A stretch of 64,000 nucleotides of DNA from DATMQA01 sp035566895 (lineage in GTDB: Bacteria; Verrucomicrobiota; Verrucomicrobiia; Limisphaerales; UBA8199), in assembly GCA_035566895.1 (NCBI GenBank), contig DATMQA010000029.1:6135-70134 (forward strand). Reading direction: 5' to 3'. Every line of letters starts with the position of its first letter. The stretch's first letter is position 1. The notes below the pieces were generated by a model. It saw nothing but the letters and a program-made list of their open reading frames with translations. It was not told the DNA's origin and did not search any database. Of the stretch, positions 1 through 8,162 are shown piece after piece. The position numbers and the translations under genes were made by a program.

Positions 1-1097
1 GTGGTGAGGGTGCCGGTCTTGTCGAAAATGAAGGCATTAATTTTGGCGGCCAATTCGATATCGGCGACATTCTTGATAAGGATACCGAGGCGAGCTGCAG
101 CGGAGAGGGCGGCGACCATCGCGGTCGGCGTCGCCAGAATGAACGCGCAGGGACAACTGAAGATGAGAACGGAGATGACGTTGTCCAGCCGGCGCGTGAA
201 AGCCCAGACCAAGGCAGCAATCACCAGCACCAGCGGCGTATAAAAGCTCATGTACTGGTCCACGATTTTCATGATGGGCAGCTTGGTTTTTTCGGCCGCC
301 AGGATCAGCTCGCGCACACGGCCCAGGGTAGTGTCCTGCCCCGCGCGGCTGACCTTGATTTCGAGCACGCCGGTGAGGTTTTGCGTGCCGGCATAAACCT
401 CATCGCCGGGCTTCTTGTCCACCGGCAGCGATTCGCCCGTGATCGTCGATTGGTTGAAGGAGCCCTGTCCGCTGATGATGATACCGTCGGCGGCGACGTT
501 GTCGCCCGGCCGAACCCGGATCAGGTCGCCGACGGCCAGGTCCCTGGCGGCGACTTCTTCTTCGCCCTGGGCCGAAGAGCGCTCGGCAGCCGGGCCGGCC
601 AGCGAGGGCACGGCGGCCAAAAATGCGCCTCCCTCTTTGGCCGGGGTCAGGATGCGGCGGGCCTTGGTAGGCGTAAGCTTGATGAGGGACTCGATCGAGG
701 CACGGGCACCTTCGGCGGTGCGGGTCTCGATGATCTCGCCCATGAGCATGAAGAAGGCAACGATGCCGGCGGTCTTGTAATCGCTGGTGGCAAAGGCCGC
801 CAAAACGGCAATGGCGACCAACTCGTTGATGCTGAACGTCCCGCGGTAAATGTCCTTCATCGCGGTCCAAACGATGGGGTAGCCGAGGATGACGGCGCCG
901 AGCAAGGCGCTGACGCTGGCGACGGTGTGGCCAGGCAGACCGAAGGCCCAATCGACGATAAATGCGTTGAGGACGAAGACGACTCCGACCAGGGTTTGCC
1001 AGAGCCGCACCGGGGCGTGTTCGTGGTCGTGGCCGCAGGTGGAGCAGGACTCGTCGTGTTCGTGCTCGGTCCGACTTAAGAGAGAGGTGACTTGCAT
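1..1097 (-). CDS. Heavy-metal translocating P1B-type ATPase (C-terminal part outside window)
   Basis: Membrane pump that exports a soft or transition metal at the cost of ATP; only the first ~365 residues are in the window. Seen: ATG at 1097; an N-terminal stretch rich in His and Cys (EHEHDESC, then CGHDHEH) that could bind metal; membrane helices; the actuator motif TGES (in ITGESLPVDK); the metal-site motif SCPC; and at the very edge DKTGTLT, the phosphorylated aspartate motif. CPC with the following ATPTA and His-rich tail fits Zn/Cd/Co or Cu exporters; the metal cannot be fixed without the C-terminal helices. Between the helix pair and the actuator there is an extra segment of about 30 residues (around AKEGGAFLAAVP). 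It follows the SPFH genes on the same strand after 190 bases of repeat-containing DNA, so it may have its own promoter. Confidence 0.93.
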   Translation of the reverse strand, partial: MQVTSLLSRTEHEHDESCSTCGHDHEHAPVRLWQTLVGVVFVLNAFIVDWAFGLPGHTVASVSALLGAVILGYPIVWTAMKDIYRGTFSINELVAIAVLAAFATSDYKTAGIVAFFMLMGEIIETRTAEGARASIESLIKLTPTKARRILTPAKEGGAFLAAVPSLAGPAAERSSAQGEEEVAARDLAVGDLIRVRPGDNVAADGIIISGQGSFNQSTITGESLPVDKKPGDEVYAGTQNLTGVLEIKVSRAGQDTTLGRVRELILAAEKTKLPIMKIVDQYMSFYTPLVLVIAALVWAFTRRLDNVISVLIFSCPCAFILATPTAMVAALSAAARLGILIKNVADIELAAKINAFIFDKTGTLT

Positions 1098-1103
1098 AGA
1101 AAA

Positions 1104-1131
1104 TGACGGGTGACGGGTGACGGGTGACGAG
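1104..1131. repeat. Tandem 7-mer TGACGGG (family D repeat)
   Basis: Three exact copies of TGACGGG followed by TGACGAG, immediately upstream of the P-type ATPase start. The same word recurs as inverted repeats at 47158-47209 and near 47400-47450, and in degenerate form inside luxE (59032-59090). Confidence 0.8.
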
Positions 1132-1190
1132 AGAGTTTCGAGTTTCGGGTGATGGCTGATATTTGTTCGATCTGTTCCCCCTCACCCCGG

Positions 1191-1211
1191 CCCTCTCCCC
1201 TAGGGAGAGGG
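1191..1211. repeat. REP-like palindrome, 9-bp stem with 3-base loop
   Basis: CCCTCTCCC at 1191-1199 and GGGAGAGGG at 1203-1211 form a perfect hairpin in the gap between the hflK-like gene and the ATPase gene. It could terminate or stabilise the SPFH transcript; there is no clear T-run, so I treat it as a dispersed palindrome rather than a certain terminator. Confidence 0.7.
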
Positions 1212-1287
1212 AGAATCATGGGCAGGGCGTCCGCAAAAGTGCGGCGTGACGGGTTATGAGCGTTCACAAAGAACTGCCAGGAGAGTG

Positions 1288-2388
1288 TCACGGTTTTGTT
1301 TCTTCGGTTTTGGGAGGAGGCGGGCGGTTCAGAAGGGCCCGGAACTCCTTGGGTTTGCCGTTAGCGCTTTCGGCGAGGAAGATTTTGTCCTGCACATTGG
1401 TGAGAGCCCGGCCGAGAGTTTCATTAAGGCGCTGCTGGAAGAAGAGGGCGGGGTTTTCCTGATACCTGGGCAGAATCTCGTTGAAGCGTTCGGCCTGGCT
1501 GGTGATGTCGTTGACCAGGCGGGCGCGCTCAGACTGGGCGGAATTGACGCGCGATTGAGCATCAGCACTGGCCTGACTGGTTACCTGGTTTTGATAACTG
1601 CGCGCCGAATCGAGTTGTTTGCTGCGGCCCAACTCCGCGTTAAGCACGCTGTCGAAGGCTTCTTTCAACTGGCGCGGCGGGCGGCTTTGCACCTGGCAGC
1701 CATCGACGACGATGCCCAGATTCTGCTGTTCGACCAGGCCCTCGACTCGCTTTTGGACAGCCTCTTTGAACCGGGCGACGTCACGGCTGAGGATGTCATC
1801 GACGTGGAACTGGGCGGCGGTGTCCAGCAGAGCGCTATCCAGGGTGTTCTGGACGGCGTTGGAAGCGTTGACGAAATTGAAGACGTAGCCGACGGGATCG
1901 GCAATGTGATAGGTGAGGGTGGCCCGGGTGTGAATGATGTTGTTATCGGCGGTCAGGACATAACCATCCACCAGCGGGTTGATGGGAGTGTTTCCAAACA
2001 CAGGCGGCTCGATGCCGGCGGCTTCCTGGGCGGGGGTGATGGCGAACCAACCTACCGTCGAAGTGACTTTTTGGATCGAGGAGATGGGGACCTTAATGTA
2101 TTCATCGATGGGGTAAGGCCAGGAGAGGTGCAAACCGGGACCGAGCAAGGCGGCCTTGCCCTCGCCGACGGGTTTGCCGAGGTGAATTCTCATGGCCTGT
2201 TCCTGCGGCCCGACGATGAAGATGCCCGAGCCAAGAAAAACGAGCACCAGCACGGCCATGACGAATTTGACGATGCCGAAGCTGCTGCGCAAGGCCTCGG
2301 AGAGGGCCTGAGACCCGGCGTCGAGCGCGGTTTCCGGCGGGGAGAGCGGCTCGCGCAAATCCTCGGGGGAATGAGGTTGGTCCGGCAT
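1288..2388 (-). CDS. SPFH/Band 7 membrane protein, HflK-like
   Basis: Member of the prohibitin/stomatin/HflKC superfamily; relatives form large membrane-anchored cages that regulate the FtsH protease or organise membrane domains. 366 residues: a ~35-residue cytoplasmic N-terminus rich in Pro and acidic residues, one transmembrane helix (about residues 38-60, IVKFVMAVLVLVFLGSG), then the SPFH domain (from GPQEQAMRIHLGKPV; GPGLHLSWPYPID is the typical HflK signature), followed by a charged helical segment with Gln/Ala/Ser repeats. Ends in a Pro/Lys tail. It is the third of three SPFH genes in a row, starting 2 bases after the hflC-like stop, so co-translation is likely. Assignment to HflK rather than another SPFH subgroup is inference. 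Confidence 0.88.
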   Translation of the reverse strand: MPDQPHSPEDLREPLSPPETALDAGSQALSEALRSSFGIVKFVMAVLVLVFLGSGIFIVGPQEQAMRIHLGKPVGEGKAALLGPGLHLSWPYPIDEYIKVPISSIQKVTSTVGWFAITPAQEAAGIEPPVFGNTPINPLVDGYVLTADNNIIHTRATLTYHIADPVGYVFNFVNASNAVQNTLDSALLDTAAQFHVDDILSRDVARFKEAVQKRVEGLVEQQNLGIVVDGCQVQSRPPRQLKEAFDSVLNAELGRSKQLDSARSYQNQVTSQASADAQSRVNSAQSERARLVNDITSQAERFNEILPRYQENPALFFQQRLNETLGRALTNVQDKIFLAESANGKPKEFRALLNRPPPPKTEETKP

Positions 2389-2390
2389 AC

Positions 2391-3311
2391 TTATTTGTGG
2401 AGGAGATTGGTGGGGTTAACCGAGACGCCGGTCAACAAATCAAAGGGCGGTGTTTGCTGGTCGAAGATCAGCGTCGAGCCCTTGAGGGAACCTTCGAGCG
2501 CGCTCAAACGGAAGATGAAGCTGGCCAGCTCGGGATTCTGCTGAAAGACCTTGAGGGATTTAATCGCTTCGGCTTCGCCTTTGCCGCGGATTTCGGTGGC
2601 CTGGGCCTCGGCGGTGGAGAGCAACTCGGAGGCTTTGCGGTCAGCTTCAGAGCGGATTTTTTGGGCCTCAGCGACGCCTTCGAACTCGGAGCGGTCGGCC
2701 AGGACCTTGCGCTCGGATTTCATCCGCTCGAAAACCGAAGTGGTGACGCTTTCGGGCAACCCCAATTTTTTGACGCCGAGAAACTGGATTTCCAGGCCGT
2801 AATTCTGAGCGCGGACCTCGGCCTGGACGAGGTTAAGGATTTCCTGTTCGATGGCGGCGAACTTGTTGCCCTCACCTGCCGGGGCGAGAAAGTCCGCCAA
2901 AGGATGGTTGCCGATAACCGCGGTCTTGGCGCCACCCAACATGCGGTCCATGACCTGTTCGGCAGCGGCAATCGGGTCAGCGGTGCTGGCGAACTTAGGA
3001 AAGAAGGCCTGCGGCTCGGTAATTTTCCAACCGACATAGACGGAGGCCAGCAAGTTGAAACTGTCAGCGGTCAATCCTTCGGTGAACTTGTCCTCGAAAT
3101 TCTGGACGCGCTGGTCGAAGCGGTGAACGCTTTGGACGGGCCAGGGCAATCGGGCATAGGGGCCGCCGGGTTCAGTGATGGTGCGGGTGGGTTTGCCGAA
3201 GGTCGTGACCACAACGACTTCGGATTTGCGGACCTGGAAACTGAAGAGCAACAGGCCAACGATGGCGAGCATGAGCAGGCCAACAATGATCGTGAATGGA
3301 TTCTTTGTCAT
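2391..3311 (-). CDS. SPFH/Band 7 membrane protein, HflC-like
   Basis: 306 residues, with one N-terminal transmembrane helix (about 7-27) directly followed by the SPFH domain (SEVVVVTTFGKP, then EPGGPYARLPWPVQ, which matches the HflC pattern of a short N-terminus). A C-terminal helix rich in Ala/Glu (EGVAEAQKIRSEADRKA, STAEAQATEIRGKGEAEA) is the coiled-coil region typical of HflC/stomatin proteins. Presumed role is partner of an HflK-like protein in a heteromeric cage at the inner membrane. It sits between two other SPFH genes with gaps of 6 and 2 bases. No ftsH is present in the window, so the regulated client is unknown. Confidence 0.88.
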   Translation of the reverse strand: MTKNPFTIIVGLLMLAIVGLLLFSFQVRKSEVVVVTTFGKPTRTITEPGGPYARLPWPVQSVHRFDQRVQNFEDKFTEGLTADSFNLLASVYVGWKITEPQAFFPKFASTADPIAAAEQVMDRMLGGAKTAVIGNHPLADFLAPAGEGNKFAAIEQEILNLVQAEVRAQNYGLEIQFLGVKKLGLPESVTTSVFERMKSERKVLADRSEFEGVAEAQKIRSEADRKASELLSTAEAQATEIRGKGEAEAIKSLKVFQQNPELASFIFRLSALEGSLKGSTLIFDQQTPPFDLLTGVSVNPTNLLHK

Positions 3312-3317
3312 GGGGGA

Positions 3318-5195
3318 TTATTTCTTGGGGGCGGGGACGGTGATGTTAAGAATGTCTTTCGCCGCGGATTCCTGGAGGTCAAAGGTGATTACGTCGTGGG
3401 TATTGGTGGTGAGCATGATATATTTGCGCGCATTGGCAGTGGCCCGTTCGAAGGTCCGCAAATACGCGCGTTGGGCATAAACCGTGGGAGCCGTGGCGAA
3501 GGCGGGAAGCTGGTTGGTGAAGAGTCCCGCCTGGGCGACCGCGCCCAATTGACGAGCCGTGCGGTCGGCCTGGGCACGGTTGAGAATGGTGGTGGCTTGG
3601 GCATCGGCCAGTACGTTGGTGCGGATTTCGTCGGCGCGGGCGGCCAGGACTTTCGCCTTTCGGGTTTGCTCAGCACCGACGACCTTTTCGTAGTCCTCGG
3701 CGACCTTGACCGGGGGGTGGAGGTCGCCCAGGCCGGCGGTGATGATGCGGGCGCCGAGTTGGTGCTGGTCGGCGGCGGCCTGAATGCGCTCGACGAGGGA
3801 TTTGGCAGCCAGCATGCGGCCTTGGGTCATCAGTTGGTTGAGATCGACTCCAGCCAGATAGCGCACCACTTCGCGGGTGGCGAGGTCCTGCAAGAGTGAG
3901 GGGGCGTCTTCGTTGTTGTAAGCCCAATCCTCCAGGTTCGTAATCTGATATTGGACCGGGATGCTGACGGTCAAAAGGCTTACCGGGGGTGTGCGTTTGC
4001 CGGCGGCTTCGTTCGTTGCGGTCAGCGAGGCGGCCTCGCGGTGGGCGATGAGGAAATTCTCTTCTTTGGTGTGAGCAACCGTCCAGAGCACGGCCCGCTC
4101 CTTTTCCTTCTCGGGGTCCTCAGTGAAGCCGACATCGAAGGTCTGGATTTGCTCGGTGCGGTAGCGATAGACCTGGTCGATGGGCCAGGGCCATTTGAAG
4201 TGCGCGCCGGGTCCGAGCACAGGCCGGCCGTCGACGGGCTTGCCAAAGCGCTCGAGGAGAGCCTGCTCGCCCGGCTCAATGACGACGAAGCCGGTGGACA
4301 AAAGCAGCAGCAGCACCTGCAGAGGCAGCAGCCAAAAAATCGCGCGCCGAAAGAAAATATAAAACCAGGTCTCAGATACTTTGAACCCGAACTGATAATC
4401 GATGGCCTGGGCCGCCGTGGTGATGAGGCCTTCGGGCTGGCCAAGCAGGCCGACGAGCCGGCTCTCATAGAGCGGCCGCTCAGGCTTGCCTTTAAGGCGG
4501 GGGCGGTAAATCTCCAGGACGAGGGCCACCATGGTCTCGACGGCCAGGACGGCGAGCAACCCACATAAGGCATACGCCAGGTAGAAATCCGTCCGGGCAA
4601 AGCCGGCTATCCCACTGGCGATGCCGGCGCAGACGGCGGCGCAGACAATCGCGTTGAGGAGCAGGTAGCTGGCGCCGGGACGCAACAGGCGCTGGTTTTC
4701 GAGACGGGCGAAAGTCGCCGAAAAGCGGCCGAGCAAAAAAAGGACCAGCGCGAACAGCAGAAACAGGAAGGCGCCGGCCGTCGGTTCTTTAAGCTCGACG
4801 AGAGTGGTGGAACGGGAGAGCCAGCGCCAGAGAGACCAGGCGCCGCCAGCCTGGACGAGGCACAGCAGAACGGTGAAGGCCGGCACAAAAAAGCGCTCGA
4901 ACTGCTCCCGCGCACGCTGGGCCGGGAAGATCTCCGCGTCTTTAGCTTCGAAGAGCGCCGAACCGCTATGGCCTTTGGCTAATTCCTCGAGTTCCAGCTT
5001 CTCGAGGCGTTCGCTGTCTTCCAGGCGGAGCTGAAACCAGCTCACCGCCGCGACCAGGATGCCCAGGCCAAGATAAACAACGCTGACCAGGCCCGCCAGG
5101 GTGTCGCTGTAGCGCGCGACGGCAAAGGCGGCGGTTCCCACCAACAGCAAAACCAGCAGATTGATCAGCCCGTGTTTTTGTATAGTTCGTTCCAT
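3318..5195 (-). CDS. Large polytopic SPFH/Band 7 protein (HflK-like C-terminal half)
   Basis: 625 residues, about twice the usual HflK length. The N-terminal half (roughly 1-280) carries six predicted membrane helices (for example INLLVLLLVGTAAF, FLFLLFALVLFLLG, SYLLLNAIVCAAVC). A further helix near 285-305 leads into an SPFH domain (EPGEQALLERFGKPV, then GPGAHFKWPWPID). The end has the Ala-rich coiled coil (AARADEIRTNVLADAQA). Such multi-helix SPFH fusions are known in PVC-type genomes but their function is not established. It begins 5 bases after the permease stop and is followed at once by the HflC- and HflK-like genes. A division of labour inside one complex is likely, with this protein as membrane hub; that is inference. 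Confidence 0.85.
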   Translation of the reverse strand: MERTIQKHGLINLLVLLLVGTAAFAVARYSDTLAGLVSVVYLGLGILVAAVSWFQLRLEDSERLEKLELEELAKGHSGSALFEAKDAEIFPAQRAREQFERFFVPAFTVLLCLVQAGGAWSLWRWLSRSTTLVELKEPTAGAFLFLLFALVLFLLGRFSATFARLENQRLLRPGASYLLLNAIVCAAVCAGIASGIAGFARTDFYLAYALCGLLAVLAVETMVALVLEIYRPRLKGKPERPLYESRLVGLLGQPEGLITTAAQAIDYQFGFKVSETWFYIFFRRAIFWLLPLQVLLLLLSTGFVVIEPGEQALLERFGKPVDGRPVLGPGAHFKWPWPIDQVYRYRTEQIQTFDVGFTEDPEKEKERAVLWTVAHTKEENFLIAHREAASLTATNEAAGKRTPPVSLLTVSIPVQYQITNLEDWAYNNEDAPSLLQDLATREVVRYLAGVDLNQLMTQGRMLAAKSLVERIQAAADQHQLGARIITAGLGDLHPPVKVAEDYEKVVGAEQTRKAKVLAARADEIRTNVLADAQATTILNRAQADRTARQLGAVAQAGLFTNQLPAFATAPTVYAQRAYLRTFERATANARKYIMLTTNTHDVITFDLQESAAKDILNITVPAPKK

Positions 5196-5200
5196 TTAAA

Positions 5201-6343
5201 TCAACTGAGTTCCCGCTCCTCGAACAGCACGATCGCCACCGCGAGCGCGGCGCCGACGTACCCGAGCACATAGGCAAAGGCCTTGCCGACATAGCCCCAA
5301 TGAAAGGGGCCCTTGCCCGCCTCGACCGCGTCGGCGAGCCAGAAAAGCTGCCAATTCGGAGTGATGGTGTAAAGGACAGAGGCCCACCCGGAGCCGCCGA
5401 GGCCGGCACGCGCCAGCCGCGCTTTGTCTTCGGCGCCGATTTTTTGCCGCTCGGCCGAGTCGAGGGTGCCGTTGTGATCGGTGTCGTATTTTTCGACGAT
5501 TTGCTTGAGGAGTCGTTTTTGAGGTTCGGACCAGCGGGAGCCGCTCATTTCGGCTTTCAATTCATAGCGCCAGACGGGGTCGGCGCGGCGGCCGAAAAGG
5601 TAATCGGACATAATGCCGAGGAGAAAGAAGGCCGAGCAGATGGCCAGCGTGGGAATGATGTCCAGGCGGGTCGAGCAAGCCAGCGCGAGCGCTGCCAGAA
5701 TCCAAAGCGCAAACAGAATAAGGACGCCCGCAGGAATCATGCGCCAATCCACGCCGGTGGCGAACGCCTGGGGTTTGGCTTCTTTGGTGTAGAAATTGAT
5801 GACCACAAAGGCGAGGGTGAGCATCGCCAGCACGCAAAAAACCGCGTCAGAGACAAACGGGCGGCGGAGGAAGAAATTGCTGAAGCCGCCCAAGAGGTAG
5901 GCGAGGGCCAGGGCCAGGGCGAAGAGGCCGAGGGCAAACAAATCGGTGGACCCGTAGGCGTCGAAGGCCATCCGGCTAGCGAGCAGTGCGGCTACGAGGT
6001 TGACGTAGGTGAGCAGGGTGAGCGCCGCGATGAGGCCGGCGTATTTGGCCAGCAGGAACTGCGCGCGCCCCACAGGTTTGGACAGCACAGCCAGGGCAGT
6101 TCCGGTCCGAATCTCGCGCGCCAGCGAGGCCGAGGCGCTGAGGATGGCACCCAGCAGACCGGCCAGCAGCATGACGGCCAGGGTGCTGTTTTTGACGAGC
6201 TTGGGCTCGTCGCCGAAAGCAAAGTAATAGGGGGTCGCTAGAAAGATCTCGAACAGGGCCGAACAGGTCATGAGCAACAGGAAGACCGGTTGCCGGACCA
6301 GTTCCATGAGCGCGTTGGTGGCGATGGTAATGAACTGTCGCAT
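5201..6343 (-). CDS. ABC-2 type permease with an EF-hand loop
   Basis: 380-residue membrane protein resembling ABC-2/NosY-type permeases: six or more hydrophobic helices, the motif LAREIRTGTALAVLSKPVGR typical of this family after the second helix, and a last helix before the short charged end. Between the penultimate and last helices is a ~120-residue hydrophilic loop containing DTDHNGTLDSAE, a canonical 12-residue EF-hand calcium loop (D, D, N, backbone, D, E at the binding positions). No ATPase gene is adjacent in the window. First gene of the run leading into the three SPFH genes (gap 5 bases), so it probably belongs to that unit. Substrate unknown. Confidence 0.85.
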   Translation of the reverse strand: MRQFITIATNALMELVRQPVFLLLMTCSALFEIFLATPYYFAFGDEPKLVKNSTLAVMLLAGLLGAILSASASLAREIRTGTALAVLSKPVGRAQFLLAKYAGLIAALTLLTYVNLVAALLASRMAFDAYGSTDLFALGLFALALALAYLLGGFSNFFLRRPFVSDAVFCVLAMLTLAFVVINFYTKEAKPQAFATGVDWRMIPAGVLILFALWILAALALACSTRLDIIPTLAICSAFFLLGIMSDYLFGRRADPVWRYELKAEMSGSRWSEPQKRLLKQIVEKYDTDHNGTLDSAERQKIGAEDKARLARAGLGGSGWASVLYTITPNWQLFWLADAVEAGKGPFHWGYVGKAFAYVLGYVGAALAVAIVLFEERELS

Positions 6344-6528
6344 CTGCTAGTCAGTCAAGCGTGACAGGATATGAATCATAAGTCCGAATGCAATTCCATA
6401 ATCCATTTAACTTGACCGCATTGTGGAAAACTTGTTCGAGGAGGGAACTGTGCGTTTGAACGCACACGGGTGTCCCTGAGGTTGCGGACCCGTTTGCTAT
6501 TGTTGGCGCGACTCGTCCGGGTTTAAAA
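6344..6528. other. Divergent intergenic region, promoter area for two operons
   Basis: 185 bases separating the minus-strand permease/SPFH unit from the plus-strand oppABC unit. It must hold promoters for both. I see no clear sigma-70 pair or operator that I would name. Confidence 0.4.
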
Positions 6529-8160
6529 TTGGTAGTGATCACGGCTCAGGCATCGCTCATCCCGTCTGGCACAGCCCACGCATCGCCCTTCACATTAATC
6601 GCCGCCCTGCTCCTCACCGCTTGCCGCCCGGAGCCGGCGGCCGACCTGGTTATCGTCAACGGGAGTGAGCCGGAGTCGTTGGACCCGGCGCTGGTGACCT
6701 CCATGCCGGACATGCGCATCACCAAGGCGCTGTTCGAAGGGTTGTTGCGGCTGGATGGTAAAACCGGCCGGCCCGCGCCGGCACTGGCGCAAAGCTGGGA
6801 TGTCTCGCCGGATGGCCGGGTCTACACCTTCCATTTGCGCACGAACGCGGTTTGGTCCACCGGTGAGCTGATCACCAGCGGGGACGTAGTTTATTCGTGG
6901 CGCCGCGCCCTGGCGCCGGCCACCGCCGCCGATTACGCAGGCGAGCTCTTCTATATCAAGAATGCCGAGGCCTTTTACACCGGGGCAATCAAAGACCCGG
7001 CGCAACTCGGCATCCGGGCCTTGGACGCGCGCACGCTCGAGGTCGAGCTCAGCTCTCCCGTGGCGTTTTTCCCGGACCTATGCTGTCTGCCAGTCTTGGC
7101 GAGTGTGCCGCAACAGGCAATTGAGAACCACGGTGACCGTTGGCTGATGGAACGGCCTTTGCCGTCGAGCGGCCCTTACGAACTGGTAGCCTGGCGCCTG
7201 AACGACAAAGTTCGCCTGCGCAAAAACCCGCGTTACTGGGATGCGGCCAACACCAGGAGCGCGGTCATCGACCTTTTGCCGACGCCTTCCCCCAACACCG
7301 CGCTAAACCTCTACCAAACCCACGAGGCCGATGTCATCTGGGACAAAGACCTCGTGCCAGTTGAACTGATGGACGCGCTGATGAAACGGCCGGATTTTCA
7401 TAATTTCGCATTTCTGGGCACGTATTTCTACCGCTTCAATGTGACCCGCAAGCCGTTCGATGACCCGCGCGTGCGCCGGGCCTTTGCCCTGGCGACAGAT
7501 AAACAACGCATCACGCGCAAGTTGACTTTCGGTGGCGAAAAGCCGGCGTTTCATTTCGTGCCGGAAGGCGTGGCCAATTACCAATCGCCGCAGGGCCTGC
7601 CGTTTGACCCGCCGCAGGCGCGCCGATTGCTGGCCGAGGCCGGCTTCCCGGGCGGCAAAGGGTTCCCCCGCTTTCAGTACAGCTTTTTCTCCTCGGCGGG
7701 CGGTGCGGCAAAGATCCAGGGCAAGATCGCGATCGAGTTGCAACAGATGTGGCGCCAGGAGTTAGGCATCGACATGGAACTGCGTCAGATCGAGCGTAAA
7801 ATCTTTTACAATGCGCAATCGCGGTTGGATTACGATGTTTCGGCTTCCAGTTGGGTGGGCGATTACAATGATGCCAATACTTTTCTGGATCTTTACCTGA
7901 GCAACAGCGGCAATAACCGGACCGGGTGGAAGAACCCGCGTTACGATCGCTTGCTAGAGGAGGCCAATTGGCAAATAGAGCTGAGCCGCCGCGCCGATTT
8001 GCTCCGACAGGCCGAGACGCTATTGATTGCCGAAGATGCCCCCATCGTGCCGATTTATTTCTATTCGGGCTTCATGTATTTTAATGATGCTAAGATCAAA
8101 GGCATTTATCCCAATGTGCTCGATGAACATCCGTTGCAGGACATCTGGAAAGTGAAGTGA
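6529..8160 (+). CDS. oppA: Peptide ABC transporter substrate-binding lipoprotein (OppA/SBP family 5)
   Basis: Binds oligopeptides (or a related solute) outside the inner membrane and delivers them to OppBC. The reading frame opens with TTG at 6529 and has GTG at 6535; no ATG is available before the signal peptide, so the exact start is uncertain. A hydrophobic stretch ends in the lipobox LTAC (AALLLTACRPEP), so it is probably a lipoprotein. The mature protein has SBP-5 hallmarks: GSEPESLDPALV near the N-terminus, FEGLLRLDGKTG, ALAQSWDVSPDGRVYTFHLR, and VRRAFALATDK in the middle. About 543 residues, normal for the family. Overlaps or abuts oppB. Confidence 0.93.
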   Translation: MVVITAQASLIPSGTAHASPFTLIAALLLTACRPEPAADLVIVNGSEPESLDPALVTSMPDMRITKALFEGLLRLDGKTGRPAPALAQSWDVSPDGRVYTFHLRTNAVWSTGELITSGDVVYSWRRALAPATAADYAGELFYIKNAEAFYTGAIKDPAQLGIRALDARTLEVELSSPVAFFPDLCCLPVLASVPQQAIENHGDRWLMERPLPSSGPYELVAWRLNDKVRLRKNPRYWDAANTRSAVIDLLPTPSPNTALNLYQTHEADVIWDKDLVPVELMDALMKRPDFHNFAFLGTYFYRFNVTRKPFDDPRVRRAFALATDKQRITRKLTFGGEKPAFHFVPEGVANYQSPQGLPFDPPQARRLLAEAGFPGGKGFPRFQYSFFSSAGGAAKIQGKIAIELQQMWRQELGIDMELRQIERKIFYNAQSRLDYDVSASSWVGDYNDANTFLDLYLSNSGNNRTGWKNPRYDRLLEEANWQIELSRRADLLRQAETLLIAEDAPIVPIYFYSGFMYFNDAKIKGIYPNVLDEHPLQDIWKVK

Positions 8161-8162
8161 CG

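Noticed and set aside
400..1185. Minus-strand frame of 261 residues overlapping the P-type ATPase
   Set aside because: Arg/Pro-rich shadow; the neighbouring frame carries TGES, CPC and DKTGTLT.
1246..3899. Long plus-strand frames over the SPFH genes
   Set aside because: They are antisense shadows of high-GC coding; the minus-strand frames have membrane helices and SPFH motifs.
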